The notes under the pieces were generated by a model. That model saw only the letters and a list, made by a program, of their open reading frames with translations, had not been told where the DNA came from and searched no databases. The position numbers and the translations under genes are program-made. From JAZLDV01 sp045614925 (lineage in GTDB: Bacteria > Bacillota_I > Bacilli_A > Erysipelotrichales > Coprobacillaceae): a stretch of 21,335 bases of DNA. The DNA is taken from the NCBI GenBank assembly GCA_045614925.1, contig JAZLDV010000092.1:1-21335 (forward strand). Direction: 5' to 3'. Position 1 is the stretch's first letter, and each line of letters starts with the position of its first letter. Positions 6,639-14,437 of this stretch are shown here, piece after piece.

Positions 6639-7607
6639 TTAATCGTTTTTTAACTGATTTAATGATGAAGAAATAATCTTAGATAAAATCCTAATATCAA
6701 AATCTATCTGTTTATCACTTAAAACCAATCTATAATCTAATGGAACCAATATTTCTTTTAAAAGATGTTCTCTTTGTATTTTTGTTAATTGTCCTAATTC
6801 CCCTAATATCATTTTTCTTTGAGTATCACTTAATTTTCCTTCATATTTATCTCTCTTCCCTACTTTTAATAAAGATGAATCATGCATTGATTCATGAAAA
6901 TATCCTTCTATTAAAGCAAAGACATCATTCACTAAACTTGATGCATGAATAACAGTAGGCACTCCTATGGCAAGAACTGGAACATTTAGAGTTCTTTGAT
7001 TAATCCCTTTTCTATGATTTCCTATTCCACTGCCAGGATATATACCTGTATTATTAATCTGAATCACATGGCATAATTTTTCATAATTCTTTGCACATAA
7101 AGAATCAATCGCAATTACAATATCCACATCAAAATCTTTCACAATACTTTCTACATAAGATGCACTTTCAATTCCGCTTTGTGCACTTACTCCAGGAATA
7201 ATACATATATAATCATATAGATGTTCACTATGTCTTTGCATCATATCATAATGATGTGTCGCATTAAGAGAAGATAATGTGAATGGACCTAAAGCATCAC
7301 AGCTTAAATCCTTATTTCCTAATCCAACAATAAGAATTGTTGGATCATTTATATCAAATGATTTTATGAGTTTTTTTATATGTGTACTCATAGTATCAGC
7401 AATAACATTCATATATTCATAAGAAGAAAATGATATTTCAATATATGTTCCTATATCATAATGATACAGATCACTTTCTTTTAATATCTCATATGTTTCA
7501 ATCTTAATATCTTTAATCTTTTCTTCTTTATAAGTATAATCCTGATTCACTAATGCTCCTTCTAATACTTCAAAAGCCAAATCACTTACATATCTTTTAT
7601 TTTTCAT
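6639..7607 (-). CDS. gpr: germination protease GPR (spore protease)
   Basis: The 322-residue protein matches GPR, the aspartic-type endopeptidase that degrades small acid-soluble spore proteins at germination. Landmarks are LIVGLGN (92-98), DALGP (104-108), PGVSAQSGIES (138-148), VIAIDSLCA (164-172), NTGIYPGSGIGNHRKG (186-201) and AIGVPTVIHASS (213-224). Asp104 and Asp168 are the likely catalytic pair. Residues 8-13 (SDLAFE) resemble both the pro-enzyme processing site and the SASP cleavage site, leaving a short pro-sequence. I chose ATG 7605-7607, with AGGTGA four bases upstream, over an ATG 15 codons further upstream that has no ribosome site. It is divergent from rpsT. Its presence implies a sporulating host. 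Confidence 0.92.
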   Translation of the reverse strand: MKNKRYVSDLAFEVLEGALVNQDYTYKEEKIKDIKIETYEILKESDLYHYDIGTYIEISFSSYEYMNVIADTMSTHIKKLIKSFDINDPTILIVGLGNKDLSCDALGPFTLSSLNATHHYDMMQRHSEHLYDYICIIPGVSAQSGIESASYVESIVKDFDVDIVIAIDSLCAKNYEKLCHVIQINNTGIYPGSGIGNHRKGINQRTLNVPVLAIGVPTVIHASSLVNDVFALIEGYFHESMHDSSLLKVGKRDKYEGKLSDTQRKMILGELGQLTKIQREHLLKEILVPLDYRLVLSDKQIDFDIRILSKIISSSLNQLKND

Positions 7608-7663
7608 ATTCTCACCTATTTTAGTATTCACATGAAAAAAAATGTTAAACATTAAAATAAAGA

Positions 7664-7692
7664 TTGATTTATTGTTAAATTTTTGTTAAAAT
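7664..7692 (+). promoter_or_regulatory. promoter of rpsT with extended -10
   Basis: TTGATT (7664-7669), 17-base spacer and TAAAAT (7687-7692). TG stands one base before the -10 box. The leader to the rpsT start is about 30 bases, with no obvious structured element. Confidence 0.65.
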
Positions 7693-7729
7693 AACATGGC
7701 GTAAAGAATAAAAGGAGAGGTGAACGACA

Positions 7730-7990
7730 ATGGCAAACATGAAACAACAAATTAAACGTTATAAAAACGCAGATAAAAAACGTGCAATCAACAATTCTTA
7801 TAAAAGTGCTTTAAAAACAGCTATTAAAAACGTAAGAGCTGAAGTTGAAGCTGGTAATAAAGAAGCTGCAGTTGCAGCATATAACGTAGCTGCATCTAAA
7901 TTAGATGCTTCTGTAAGCAAAGGTTTCCATCATAAAAACTATGCTAACAGACAAAAATCTAGATTAGCTAAATTAGTAAACTCTATCTAA
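7730..7990 (+). CDS. rpsT: 30S ribosomal protein S20
   Basis: An 86-residue, Lys/Ala-rich protein with the S20 pattern: N-terminal MANMKQQIKRYKNADKKRA, central SALKTAIKNVR and a C-terminal GFHHKNYANRQKSRLAKLV. S20 binds 16S rRNA in the body of the small subunit. Length is normal for the family. A GGAGAGGTGA ribosome site precedes ATG. Its position divergent to gpr is a common Firmicutes arrangement. It is a single-gene unit with its own promoter and terminator. Confidence 0.97.
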   Translation: MANMKQQIKRYKNADKKRAINNSYKSALKTAIKNVRAEVEAGNKEAAVAAYNVAASKLDASVSKGFHHKNYANRQKSRLAKLVNSI

Positions 7991-8008
7991 TATAAGATAG
8001 AGTTTTTT
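7978..8008 (+). terminator. terminator of rpsT
   Basis: Eleven-base perfect arms (7978-7988, 7995-8005) around a six-base loop, followed by a T run. The stem starts within the last coding codons. Confidence 0.9.
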
Positions 8009-8021
8009 ATTTTGTCATTAT

Positions 8022-8050
8022 TTGACATTTTTTTATAATCTATCTATCAT
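8022..8050 (+). promoter_or_regulatory. strong promoter of the pepF gene
   Basis: A consensus TTGACA (8022-8027), 17 bases, then TATCAT (8045-8050, five of six). The TTG of this -35 box is in frame with pepF and could be mistaken for a start codon. Confidence 0.8.
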
Positions 8051-8075
8051 ATACTATATATGGAGGATAAAAATT

Positions 8076-9845
8076 ATGGAACAAAAAGATATTGAATTAA
8101 AATATACTTGGGATTTATCTTTAATTTATAAAAATCATAGTGATTTTTATAATGATTTAGATAAAGCAAAAGAACTATTACAACAGTTAAAAAAGAATAA
8201 AGATCTATTTCTTTCATCTATTGAGCATTTTATAGCTTTTCATGACACATATTGTCAATTATCAAGATATGTCTCTAAATTACATTGCTTTGCACATATG
8301 AATACAGACGTTAATCCTTTTAATCAGGATTATCAATCTATGCTTGCAAGTGTAGGAGGATTATATGAAGAGATATCTGCTTCATTAGATTTCTATAGTG
8401 TTTATATGATAGAACAAAGTGAAAAAGTAAAAGACTATTTAAAAGATGAAAGATTAAATAAATATAAATATAGTATTGAATGCATTTTAAGAGAAAAAGA
8501 ACATACTTTATCAAAAGAAGAAGAAACTTTAATTTCTAAAACATATGCAATCAGTGATACTGGATCTAAAGTATTTGAATCTTTAAGATTAGAACATGAA
8601 CCTGTCATTATTGATGGAAAAGAACATGTATTAAATAGTGCAACTTTATCAGAATTCTTAAAAAATAAAGATCAAAAAGTAAGAGAACAGGCTTATACAA
8701 ATTTCTTTAAAGAATATAAGAAATTTGAAAATACATTTGCACTAACTTTAGCAGGTGTTATGAAAAAAGATGCTTTTTATGCAGATATAAGAAAATTTGA
8801 AACACCATTACATCAAAGTTTATTTGAAGATAATGTTCCAGTAGAATTATTTGAAAAAATATTAGAAAAAGCAAACAATCAATATATATCTTATTTCCAT
8901 TCTTATAACAAATTAAAGAAACAATTATTAAATACTGATACTTTATATAATTATGATTTAAATGTTCCTTTAGTAAGTTATAAAAGTAAAAAATATAGTA
9001 TTGAAGAATGCTTTGATATCATTTTAGAAGTAACAAGTATTTTTGGAAAAGAATATACAGATATTATTCAATTAGCTAAAGATGAAAGATGGATTGACTT
9101 CTATCCTTATAAAGGAAAACGAGCAGGTGCTTATTCAAGTGGATGTTATGACACTAGACCATTTATCTTAATGAATTTTATTGGTGATTATAATTCACTA
9201 TCAACTATGATTCATGAATTAGGTCATAGTGTTCATTCATATCTTTCAACACATTATCAAGACGATGCAAACTATGATTATAAGATTTTTGTTGCAGAAG
9301 TTGCTTCTACTGTCAATGAGACATTATTAATCAACTATATGTTACAACATGCCTCAAGTGATGAAGAAAAAGCTTATTTCTTATATGAATTATTAGAATC
9401 ATGTGTCGGACTAATATACAGACAGCCTATGTATGCAAAATTTGAACATATTTTACATACATATGCAAAAGATAATGTTCCAATGAGTGCAAAATCAATT
9501 ACAGACTTATATATGGCTATTAATAAAGATTATTATGGAGATGCAGTTACATTAAATGAATATGTAGGACATTCATGTTTCCATATTCCGCATTTCTATT
9601 ATAATTATTATGTTTATAAATATACTTTAGGTATGACTTGTGCATTAGCTATTGTTTCAAGATTACTTAAAGGTGATGAAAAACAAAAAGAAGATTATTT
9701 AAATTTCTTAAAATCAGGTGGAAGCAAAGATCCTGTTGATCTATTAAAAGATGCTTCTATTGATCCATTAGATGATGCATTATATGATGAAGCTTATGAA
9801 TATTTTAATCATACTTTAAAACAATTTAAAGATATTATGAAATAA
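8076..9845 (+). CDS. pepF: oligoendopeptidase F, M3 zinc metallopeptidase
   Basis: The 589-residue protein is a full-length M3B peptidase. The zinc motif HELGH is at residues 380-384, preceded by FILMNFIGDYNSLSTMIHE. The third zinc ligand is expected in the following VAEVASTVNETLL segment, about 25 residues on. The N-terminal half (DLSLIYKN onwards) has the helical lobe that restricts access to peptides. There is no signal peptide, so it is cytosolic and probably trims peptides from transport or protein turnover. The start ATG has GGAGGA nine bases upstream; the longer frame would begin inside the -35 box and is rejected. It forms its own transcription unit between promoter and hairpin. Confidence 0.95.
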   Translation: MEQKDIELKYTWDLSLIYKNHSDFYNDLDKAKELLQQLKKNKDLFLSSIEHFIAFHDTYCQLSRYVSKLHCFAHMNTDVNPFNQDYQSMLASVGGLYEEISASLDFYSVYMIEQSEKVKDYLKDERLNKYKYSIECILREKEHTLSKEEETLISKTYAISDTGSKVFESLRLEHEPVIIDGKEHVLNSATLSEFLKNKDQKVREQAYTNFFKEYKKFENTFALTLAGVMKKDAFYADIRKFETPLHQSLFEDNVPVELFEKILEKANNQYISYFHSYNKLKKQLLNTDTLYNYDLNVPLVSYKSKKYSIEECFDIILEVTSIFGKEYTDIIQLAKDERWIDFYPYKGKRAGAYSSGCYDTRPFILMNFIGDYNSLSTMIHELGHSVHSYLSTHYQDDANYDYKIFVAEVASTVNETLLINYMLQHASSDEEKAYFLYELLESCVGLIYRQPMYAKFEHILHTYAKDNVPMSAKSITDLYMAINKDYYGDAVTLNEYVGHSCFHIPHFYYNYYVYKYTLGMTCALAIVSRLLKGDEKQKEDYLNFLKSGGSKDPVDLLKDASIDPLDDALYDEAYEYFNHTLKQFKDIMK

Positions 9846-9846
9846 C

Positions 9847-9884
9847 AAAACTGTGAATTAAGATTATTCTTAGTTCACAGTTTT
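9847..9884 (+). terminator. terminator of pepF
   Basis: Sixteen-base arms (9847-9862 and 9869-9884) with one U-G wobble, six-base loop, followed by a T-rich run. Confidence 0.9.
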
Positions 9885-9892
9885 ATCTTTTC

Positions 9893-9921
9893 TTTTCATG
9901 TTTAAAGAAATATTATATAAT
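9893..9921 (+). promoter_or_regulatory. promoter of the SDR-ispG operon
   Basis: TTTTCA (9893-9898), 17 bases, TATAAT (9916-9921), 27 bases before the SDR start. It partly uses the T run of the pepF terminator as its upstream part. Confidence 0.55.
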
Positions 9922-9948
9922 AAAAGAGGAATTAAAGGAGGACACAAT

Positions 9949-10638
9949 ATGAGAAAAGTTGTTGTGATTACTGGTGCAACTGATGGTATAGGTAAAGCAT
10001 TGGCTTTACTTCTTAAAGATGATTATGATTTAGCACTATGTGGAAGAAATGAAGATAAAATGAATAATTTATTAAAAGATTTAGACAAAGATCATGTTTA
10101 TTATGAATGTTTTGATATTGTTGATGATAAAAAACGTGATGAGTTCTGTGATCGTGTTTTAGATCATTATGATCATATTGATGTATTAGTGAATAATGCT
10201 GGTGCAAATACAAAAAAAGATAAAGTCACTGATATTAATTTAGCTGATTTGAGATATATGTTTGAATTAAACTGTGTAAGTTCTTTAGGAATGATTCAAA
10301 AATTTTATCCAATTATGTCTAAGCAAAAATCAGGTCTTATTATGAATATTTTAAGTACTTGCTGTTTATTTAATAATCCTATGGCAGGAAGCTATAGTGC
10401 TGCTAAGGATGCAATGGAAGGTATTAGTAAGATTTTATTAAAAGAAGTTAAAGGTGAAAATATTGGAGTATGTAATGTATATCCAGGTGGTACAGATACT
10501 TCATTTAGAGCTATTCCTAACCATACATATTTAAAACCTGAAACTGTTGCGAAAATGATGAAAGCATGTATTGAAAATGATGAAGGCTGTGTTCATGATA
10601 TAGTTATCAGACCTCATATTGAAGACAATATTGCTTAA
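9949..10638 (+). CDS. short-chain dehydrogenase/reductase (SDR)
   Basis: The 229-residue protein is a classical SDR. It has the nucleotide-binding TGATDGIG (8-15), NNAG (82-85), a catalytic Ser around 136 (NILSTC) and YxxxK as Tyr149/Lys153, followed by VYPGGTDT (177-184), the usual PG segment. The basic Arg33 in CGRNEDK after the second strand suggests NADP preference. The substrate is unknown. The start ATG has AAAGGAGG seven bases upstream; a longer frame from 9898 lacks a ribosome site. Only 16 bases separate it from ispG, so the two share a message, but a role in isoprenoid synthesis is not implied by sequence. Confidence 0.92.
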   Translation: MRKVVVITGATDGIGKALALLLKDDYDLALCGRNEDKMNNLLKDLDKDHVYYECFDIVDDKKRDEFCDRVLDHYDHIDVLVNNAGANTKKDKVTDINLADLRYMFELNCVSSLGMIQKFYPIMSKQKSGLIMNILSTCCLFNNPMAGSYSAAKDAMEGISKILLKEVKGENIGVCNVYPGGTDTSFRAIPNHTYLKPETVAKMMKACIENDEGCVHDIVIRPHIEDNIA

Positions 10639-10654
10639 GAAAAGAGGAAAACAA

Positions 10655-11710
10655 ATGAAAAGAAATGAAACTCATTCTTTTAAAGTAGGAAATCTGACAT
10701 TAGGTGGAAATAATCATGTGATTATTCAATCTATGTGTAATACAAAAACAAAGAATGTTAAAGATACTGTTGAACAGATTTTAAAATTAGAAGATGCAGG
10801 ATGCGAAATTATTCGTGTTGCGATCTTTGATAAAGAAGATGCAATGGCAATTAAAGAAATTAAAGAACAGATTCATATTCCTTTAGTTGCTGATATCCAT
10901 TTTGATTATAAATTAGCTTTATTATGTATTGAAAATGGTATTGATAAGATTAGAATTAATCCAGGTAATATTGGTTCTATGGATAAAGTTAAAGCTGTTG
11001 TAGAAGCCTGTAAAGAAAAACATATTCCAATTCGAATTGGTGTAAATGGTGGGTCTTTAGAAAAAGAAATCTTAGATAAATATGGTAAACCTACAGCACA
11101 AGGCATGATTGAAAGTGCACAAAAACATATCGATATATTAGAAAGTTTAGATTTTCATGATTATGCAATATCATTAAAATCTTCTAATACTTTATTAACA
11201 ATTGAAGCCTATACTCTAGCAAGCAATACATTTAATTGTCCTTTACATATTGGTGTAACAGAAGCTGGAACAAGACTAGGTGGAACAATTAAATCAAGTT
11301 TAGGTATTGGAACTTTATTATATAACGGTATTGGAAATACTATTCGTGTATCTTTAAGTGATGATCCTGTTGAAGAAATCAAAGTAGCAAAAACATTATT
11401 AAAAGAATTAGAATTAATTAACAATGTTCCTACCCTTGTATCATGTCCAACATGTGGAAGAATTCAATATAACTTAATTCCTGTTGCTAAAGAAATCGAA
11501 GATTTCTTAAACAACATTCATGCTGATATAACTGTTGCTATTATGGGATGTGCGGTTAATGGTCCTGGTGAAGCAAAACATGCTGATATTGGTATAGCTG
11601 GTGGAGTTAAAGAAGGATTATTGATTAAAAAAGGTGAAATCATAAAAAAAGTAAAACAAGAAGATATGATTGATGTTTTAAAAGAAGAAATTTTAAAAAT
11701 GGTTAAATAA
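10655..11710 (+). CDS. ispG: 4-hydroxy-3-methylbut-2-enyl diphosphate synthase
   Basis: IspG (GcpE) makes HMBPP from MEcPP, the penultimate MEP-pathway step, using a [4Fe-4S] cluster. The 351 residues contain the barrel motif VADIHFDYKLAL (78-89), IRINPGNIG (99-107), VTEAGTRLGG (201-210) and SLGIGTLL (215-222). The C-terminal cluster-binding part holds SCPTCGR (Cys264, Cys267) and MGCAVNGPGEA (Cys299, Glu306), the complete ligand set. It is the two-domain bacterial type without the plant-like insert. The start was placed at ATG 10655, with AAGAGG upstream; the frame extends back into the end of the SDR gene without a ribosome site. It is the second gene of the operon. Confidence 0.97.
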   Translation: MKRNETHSFKVGNLTLGGNNHVIIQSMCNTKTKNVKDTVEQILKLEDAGCEIIRVAIFDKEDAMAIKEIKEQIHIPLVADIHFDYKLALLCIENGIDKIRINPGNIGSMDKVKAVVEACKEKHIPIRIGVNGGSLEKEILDKYGKPTAQGMIESAQKHIDILESLDFHDYAISLKSSNTLLTIEAYTLASNTFNCPLHIGVTEAGTRLGGTIKSSLGIGTLLYNGIGNTIRVSLSDDPVEEIKVAKTLLKELELINNVPTLVSCPTCGRIQYNLIPVAKEIEDFLNNIHADITVAIMGCAVNGPGEAKHADIGIAGGVKEGLLIKKGEIIKKVKQEDMIDVLKEEILKMVK

Positions 11711-11715
11711 AAAAT

Positions 11716-11742
11716 GAGAGTATGATTTTAAATCATACTCTC
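11716..11742. terminator. bidirectional terminator between ispG and nfo
   Basis: A 27-base near-perfect palindrome with at least 11 paired bases per arm. There is a T-rich run after it on the plus strand and an A-rich run before it, which gives U on the minus strand. It covers the nfo stop codon (11728-11730). Confidence 0.88.
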
Positions 11743-12600
11743 TTTTATGTTAACAAATGTTTGATTTTTAAACATATCTATTTCTTCTTTGTATGGTGCT
11801 TTTCCTTCAATATAAGGTGTTTCTAAGATTTTAGGAACATCTTTTAATCTAGGATTATTAACGATAGAATTTAAAATATCAAATCCAATATACCCATGAC
11901 CAATATTTTCATGTCTATCTTTTCTTGCGCCACGTACATTTTTAGAATCATTAATATGAATAGCTAAAATACGTTCAATACCGATTCTTTCATCGACTTC
12001 ATCTAAAATTTTATCAAATTCATTTAAATCATATCCACTATCATGTAAATGACAAGTATCTAAACAGATTCCTAACATTTCTCCATGTTTTACATTTTCA
12101 ATCATATACTGAATCTGATCAAGTGAACATCCAAGTTCACTCCCTTTTCCAGCCATAGTTTCTAATGCAATTTTTACATGAGATGTAGGGTCAATTGCCA
12201 TATCTAACCCTTTAATAATCTGTTGTAACCCTGCTTCATCACCTGCTTTAACATGTGAGCCAGGATGTAAGACTAAACGTGATGCCCCAATTGCTTCACA
12301 TCTTTGAATTTCTTCTTTTAAGAATCTTACAGCTAAATCAAATGTTTCAGGTTTAATTGTATTTGCCAGATTGATGATATATGGTGCATGCACTACAACA
12401 TCATCAATATTGATTCCTGCTTCTTTCATTTTTGCTTTTGCTTCTTCTACTTTTAAAGCATCAACTGGTTTTCTTGCGGTATTTTGTGGTGCACCAGTAT
12501 AAAACATAAATGTTGTAGCACCATAAGATAAAGCTTCGTTTACTGAACCTAATAGCATATCTTTACCGCTCATAGATACATGACTACCAATTTTTAACAT
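11728..12600 (-). CDS. nfo: endonuclease IV (AP endonuclease)
   Basis: The 290-residue protein is a full-length Nfo, which cuts abasic sites in base excision repair with a three-zinc centre. All expected ligands are present: His71, His112, Glu147, Asp181, His184, His215, Asp228, His230 and Glu260, in VVHAPY, VLHPGS, ALETMAGKG, CLDTCHLHDSG, AIHINDSK, KDRHENIG and LETPY. The start is ATG 12600, one base after the cshB stop, with AGAAGGA inside the last cshB codons acting as ribosome site. Translation of the two is therefore probably coupled. The longer frame runs into the helicase tail and is rejected. The cshB-nfo order is the same as in Bacillus. Confidence 0.96.
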   Translation of the reverse strand: MLKIGSHVSMSGKDMLLGSVNEALSYGATTFMFYTGAPQNTARKPVDALKVEEAKAKMKEAGINIDDVVVHAPYIINLANTIKPETFDLAVRFLKEEIQRCEAIGASRLVLHPGSHVKAGDEAGLQQIIKGLDMAIDPTSHVKIALETMAGKGSELGCSLDQIQYMIENVKHGEMLGICLDTCHLHDSGYDLNEFDKILDEVDERIGIERILAIHINDSKNVRGARKDRHENIGHGYIGFDILNSIVNNPRLKDVPKILETPYIEGKAPYKEEIDMFKNQTFVNIKESMI

Positions 12601-12601
12601 C

Positions 12602-13972
12602 TTATAGTCCTTCTCTTTCACGTTTTTCTCTTTGTGCCTGTTTAGCACGTTCTTTTTTCTGTCTACGAATATCAGCCTGAATCATATTACGTTTTTCTTT
12701 TCTTACTAATTTTTCAATTTCCATTTTACGTTTCTTTTTATATCCAGGTTTAACTTTTGCTGGTTTTCTTACCATTGAAGTAATTTGTTTTTCTAATTCA
12801 GTTTGTTTTTTAACTCTTGATTTACGTTTTTCTCTGACTGTTCCATCAACAAATCCAGTAGATTTTAATTCTTTGACTTCAAAAGTAATTCCTTTTTTCT
12901 CTAAAGCATGAACCATTGCTTCATTTGTTGTATCATACATGCTATAACATTCACCTGTATATTTACCTCTTCCACAACGTCCACTTCTATGAATATAGAA
13001 ATCCATTTCTGTTGGGAATTCCATATTGATAATATGACTAGCACCATCAATATCAATACCTCTTGCTGCAATATCAGTTGCAACAATATATTGATAATCC
13101 ATATTTTTAATACGTCTCATCATTTGACGTCTTTCTCTAGGTTCTAAGTCCCCATGAATTTCTCCGACTTTATATCCATCTTCTCTTAATTTTTTAGTTA
13201 AATCTGCTGCTTCTGTTCTTTTATTGGCAAAGATAATACAAATATATGGATCAATAGCACCCATAATATTTTTTAATAATTCATATCTGTTTCTATGTTT
13301 TGTTGGAACTAAATAATGTGATACATTTCTTGATGATGTTAATTGTTCATCAATTTCAATAATTTTAGGAGCATTCATGTATTTTTGTAAGAATGGTCTT
13401 AACATTAATGGAATTGTTGCAGAGAACACTAACATTTGTAAGTTATCTTTCATTTTACCTAAAACTGCATCTAAGTCTTCTAAGTATCCAAATTCTAAAG
13501 TCATATCTGCTTCATCTACTACAAAGATATCAGCAGTTGTAATTTTTAAAGCCTGTTCATCTAAAGATAAATCTTTAATTCTTCCAGGTGTTCCAATAAC
13601 GATATGTGGCTGAGTTGATAATTTTCCAATTGCTTTTTGTTTATCACTTCCACCAATAATTAAAGATACTCTTAAATCCGGATTATGTTTTGTAAATAAT
13701 CTTGCATTTTCATAAATTTGAGAAGCTAATTCTCTTGTAGGTGCAGTAATAACTGCTTGTACAAAATCCGCTTCTACATCAATCATATCTACGATTGGTA
13801 ACAAGAAAGCATGAGTTTTTCCTGTTCCTGTTTGTGAGATTCCGATTACATCTCTATGTTTATATACTAAAGGCATAATTTCTTTTTGTATTTTTGTTGG
13901 AGTTTCAAATTTTAATTCTTTAATTGTTTCTTGAACAAATTCTTTAAACTGATAATCACTAAATTTCTTCAT
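12602..13972 (-). CDS. cshB: DEAD-box RNA helicase, CshB-like
   Basis: The 456-residue protein has the helicase motifs in order: the Q motif region FETPTKIQ (22-29), Walker A QTGTGKT (47-53), PTRELA (79-84), GTPGR (127-131), DEAD (153-156), SAT, then ATDIAARGID and HRSGRCGRGK in the second RecA-like domain. A C-terminal tail of about 75 residues is extremely rich in Lys and Arg, as expected for RNA binding and typical of CshB. Its Bacillus counterparts remodel RNA in ribosome assembly and in the cold. The start is ATG 13970-13972 with AAGGAGG upstream. It is followed immediately by nfo and is divergent from the yqfQ-like gene. Confidence 0.93.
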   Translation of the reverse strand: MKKFSDYQFKEFVQETIKELKFETPTKIQKEIMPLVYKHRDVIGISQTGTGKTHAFLLPIVDMIDVEADFVQAVITAPTRELASQIYENARLFTKHNPDLRVSLIIGGSDKQKAIGKLSTQPHIVIGTPGRIKDLSLDEQALKITTADIFVVDEADMTLEFGYLEDLDAVLGKMKDNLQMLVFSATIPLMLRPFLQKYMNAPKIIEIDEQLTSSRNVSHYLVPTKHRNRYELLKNIMGAIDPYICIIFANKRTEAADLTKKLREDGYKVGEIHGDLEPRERRQMMRRIKNMDYQYIVATDIAARGIDIDGASHIINMEFPTEMDFYIHRSGRCGRGKYTGECYSMYDTTNEAMVHALEKKGITFEVKELKSTGFVDGTVREKRKSRVKKQTELEKQITSMVRKPAKVKPGYKKKRKMEIEKLVRKEKRNMIQADIRRQKKERAKQAQREKREREGL

Positions 13973-13999
13973 TTTTATATCCTCCTTATAAGCCATATG

Positions 14000-14028
14000 A
14001 TTATACACTAACAATCTAAAAAAAGCAA
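14000..14028 (-). promoter_or_regulatory. promoter of cshB-nfo
   Basis: TTGCTT (14023-14028), 17-base spacer, perfect TATAAT (14000-14005) on the minus strand, 27 bases before the cshB start. The -35 box is weak. Confidence 0.5.
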
Positions 14029-14033
14029 ATAGC

Positions 14034-14058
14034 TAAAATCATTATTTTCTTGATTTTA
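14034..14058. promoter_or_regulatory. inverted repeat in the cshB/yqfQ divergent region, possible operator
   Basis: TAAAATCA (14034-14041) and TGATTTTA (14051-14058) are perfect inverted arms separated by nine bases, just upstream of the cshB -35 box and in the leader side of the divergent yqfQ-like gene. It has no T run, so a binding site is more likely than a terminator. In A/T-rich DNA this could be chance. Confidence 0.3.
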
Positions 14059-14091
14059 TCACACTTTTTATAAATAAGAATATATTGATAT

Positions 14092-14100
14092 AGGAGGTGA
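14092..14100 (+). promoter_or_regulatory. Shine-Dalgarno that decides the yqfQ-like start
   Basis: AGGAGGTGA is a near-perfect ribosome site five bases before ATG 14106. An in-frame GTG at 14097 is inside it and cannot be the start. Confidence 0.8.
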
Positions 14101-14105
14101 GGACT

Positions 14106-14390
14106 ATGTATCCTTATGGTCAATATCCATATATGATGAATATGCAATATCCACCCTATCCAAAACCATCATTACTTGCTAATGTCAAATATTCAATCAA
14201 TCAGTTAAATCTATCTTCAACTTTACAGACAACACAAAAAACAATTTATACTATTAATCAGATTATTCCTATTATTAATCAATTAAGACCAATTATCCAC
14301 AATGCATCAACTGCTTTTAGAGTTGCTAAAACAATGAAAAATTTCAATTTTGATGATATAGATGAACAAGTGACTATTATTGAAAAGTAG
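14106..14390 (+). CDS. YqfQ/VrrA-like spore-associated protein
   Basis: The 94-residue protein starts with a Tyr/Pro/Met-rich segment (MYPYGQYPYMMNMQYPPYP). The following helical part is TLQTTQKTIYTINQIIPIINQL (about residues 39-60), then RPIIHNASTAFRVAKTMKNF. The rich N-terminus plus 'TQK...T..QI.P.I.Q..P.I.N' core is that of the YqfQ-like family. In Bacillus yqfQ also lies between ispH and cshB, so context agrees. Its function is not established; a coat or spore role is suggested for the family. A short acidic tail (DDIDEQVTIIEK) ends the protein. A hairpin at the stop codon separates it from ispH, but the two may still be partly co-transcribed. Confidence 0.75.
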   Translation: MYPYGQYPYMMNMQYPPYPKPSLLANVKYSINQLNLSSTLQTTQKTIYTINQIIPIINQLRPIIHNASTAFRVAKTMKNFNFDDIDEQVTIIEK

Positions 14391-14411
14391 GTTTAGTTTT
14401 AAACCTACTTT
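14384..14411 (+). terminator. hairpin between yqfQ-like gene and ispH, probable weak terminator
   Basis: Twelve-base perfect arms (14384-14395, 14400-14411) with loop GTTT; the stem contains the stop codon. The following sequence is A/T rich but lacks a continuous T run, so read-through into ispH is likely. Confidence 0.6.
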
Positions 14412-14412
14412 A

Positions 14413-14421
14413 TGTTATAAT
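14413..14421 (+). promoter_or_regulatory. possible extended -10 promoter for ispH
   Basis: TGTTATAAT is a complete extended -10 element 17 bases before the ispH ATG. No good -35 is seen at the right distance, where the terminator hairpin lies. Confidence 0.4.
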
Positions 14422-14437
14422 AAATAAGGGTGATATT

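Noticed and set aside
6637..6655. Small hairpin at the 3' end of gpr as a terminator
   Set aside because: There are only six paired bases and no T run after it on the minus strand; it also overlaps the -35 box of the next gene. gpr may read through into the TauE/SafE gene.
7608..7660. A forespore sigma-factor promoter upstream of gpr
   Set aside because: An AATACTA sequence resembles a sigma-G -10 box, but it would start transcription at the ribosome site and no convincing -35 element is at the right distance.
7693..7729. An S20-type autoregulatory leader or riboswitch before rpsT
   Set aside because: The leader is only about 30 bases and shows no stable stem.
8022..8075. A TTG-started N-terminal extension of pepF
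   Set aside because: The TTG is the start of a consensus -35 box, a -10 box follows at 17 bases, and the ATG at 8076 has a good ribosome site and family-like N-terminus.
12901..13613. Open frames in other frames and on the plus strand within the helicase gene
   Set aside because: They are low-complexity Ile/Thr/Ser or Val-rich translations, as expected opposite or out of frame with a conserved coding region; there are no ribosome sites.
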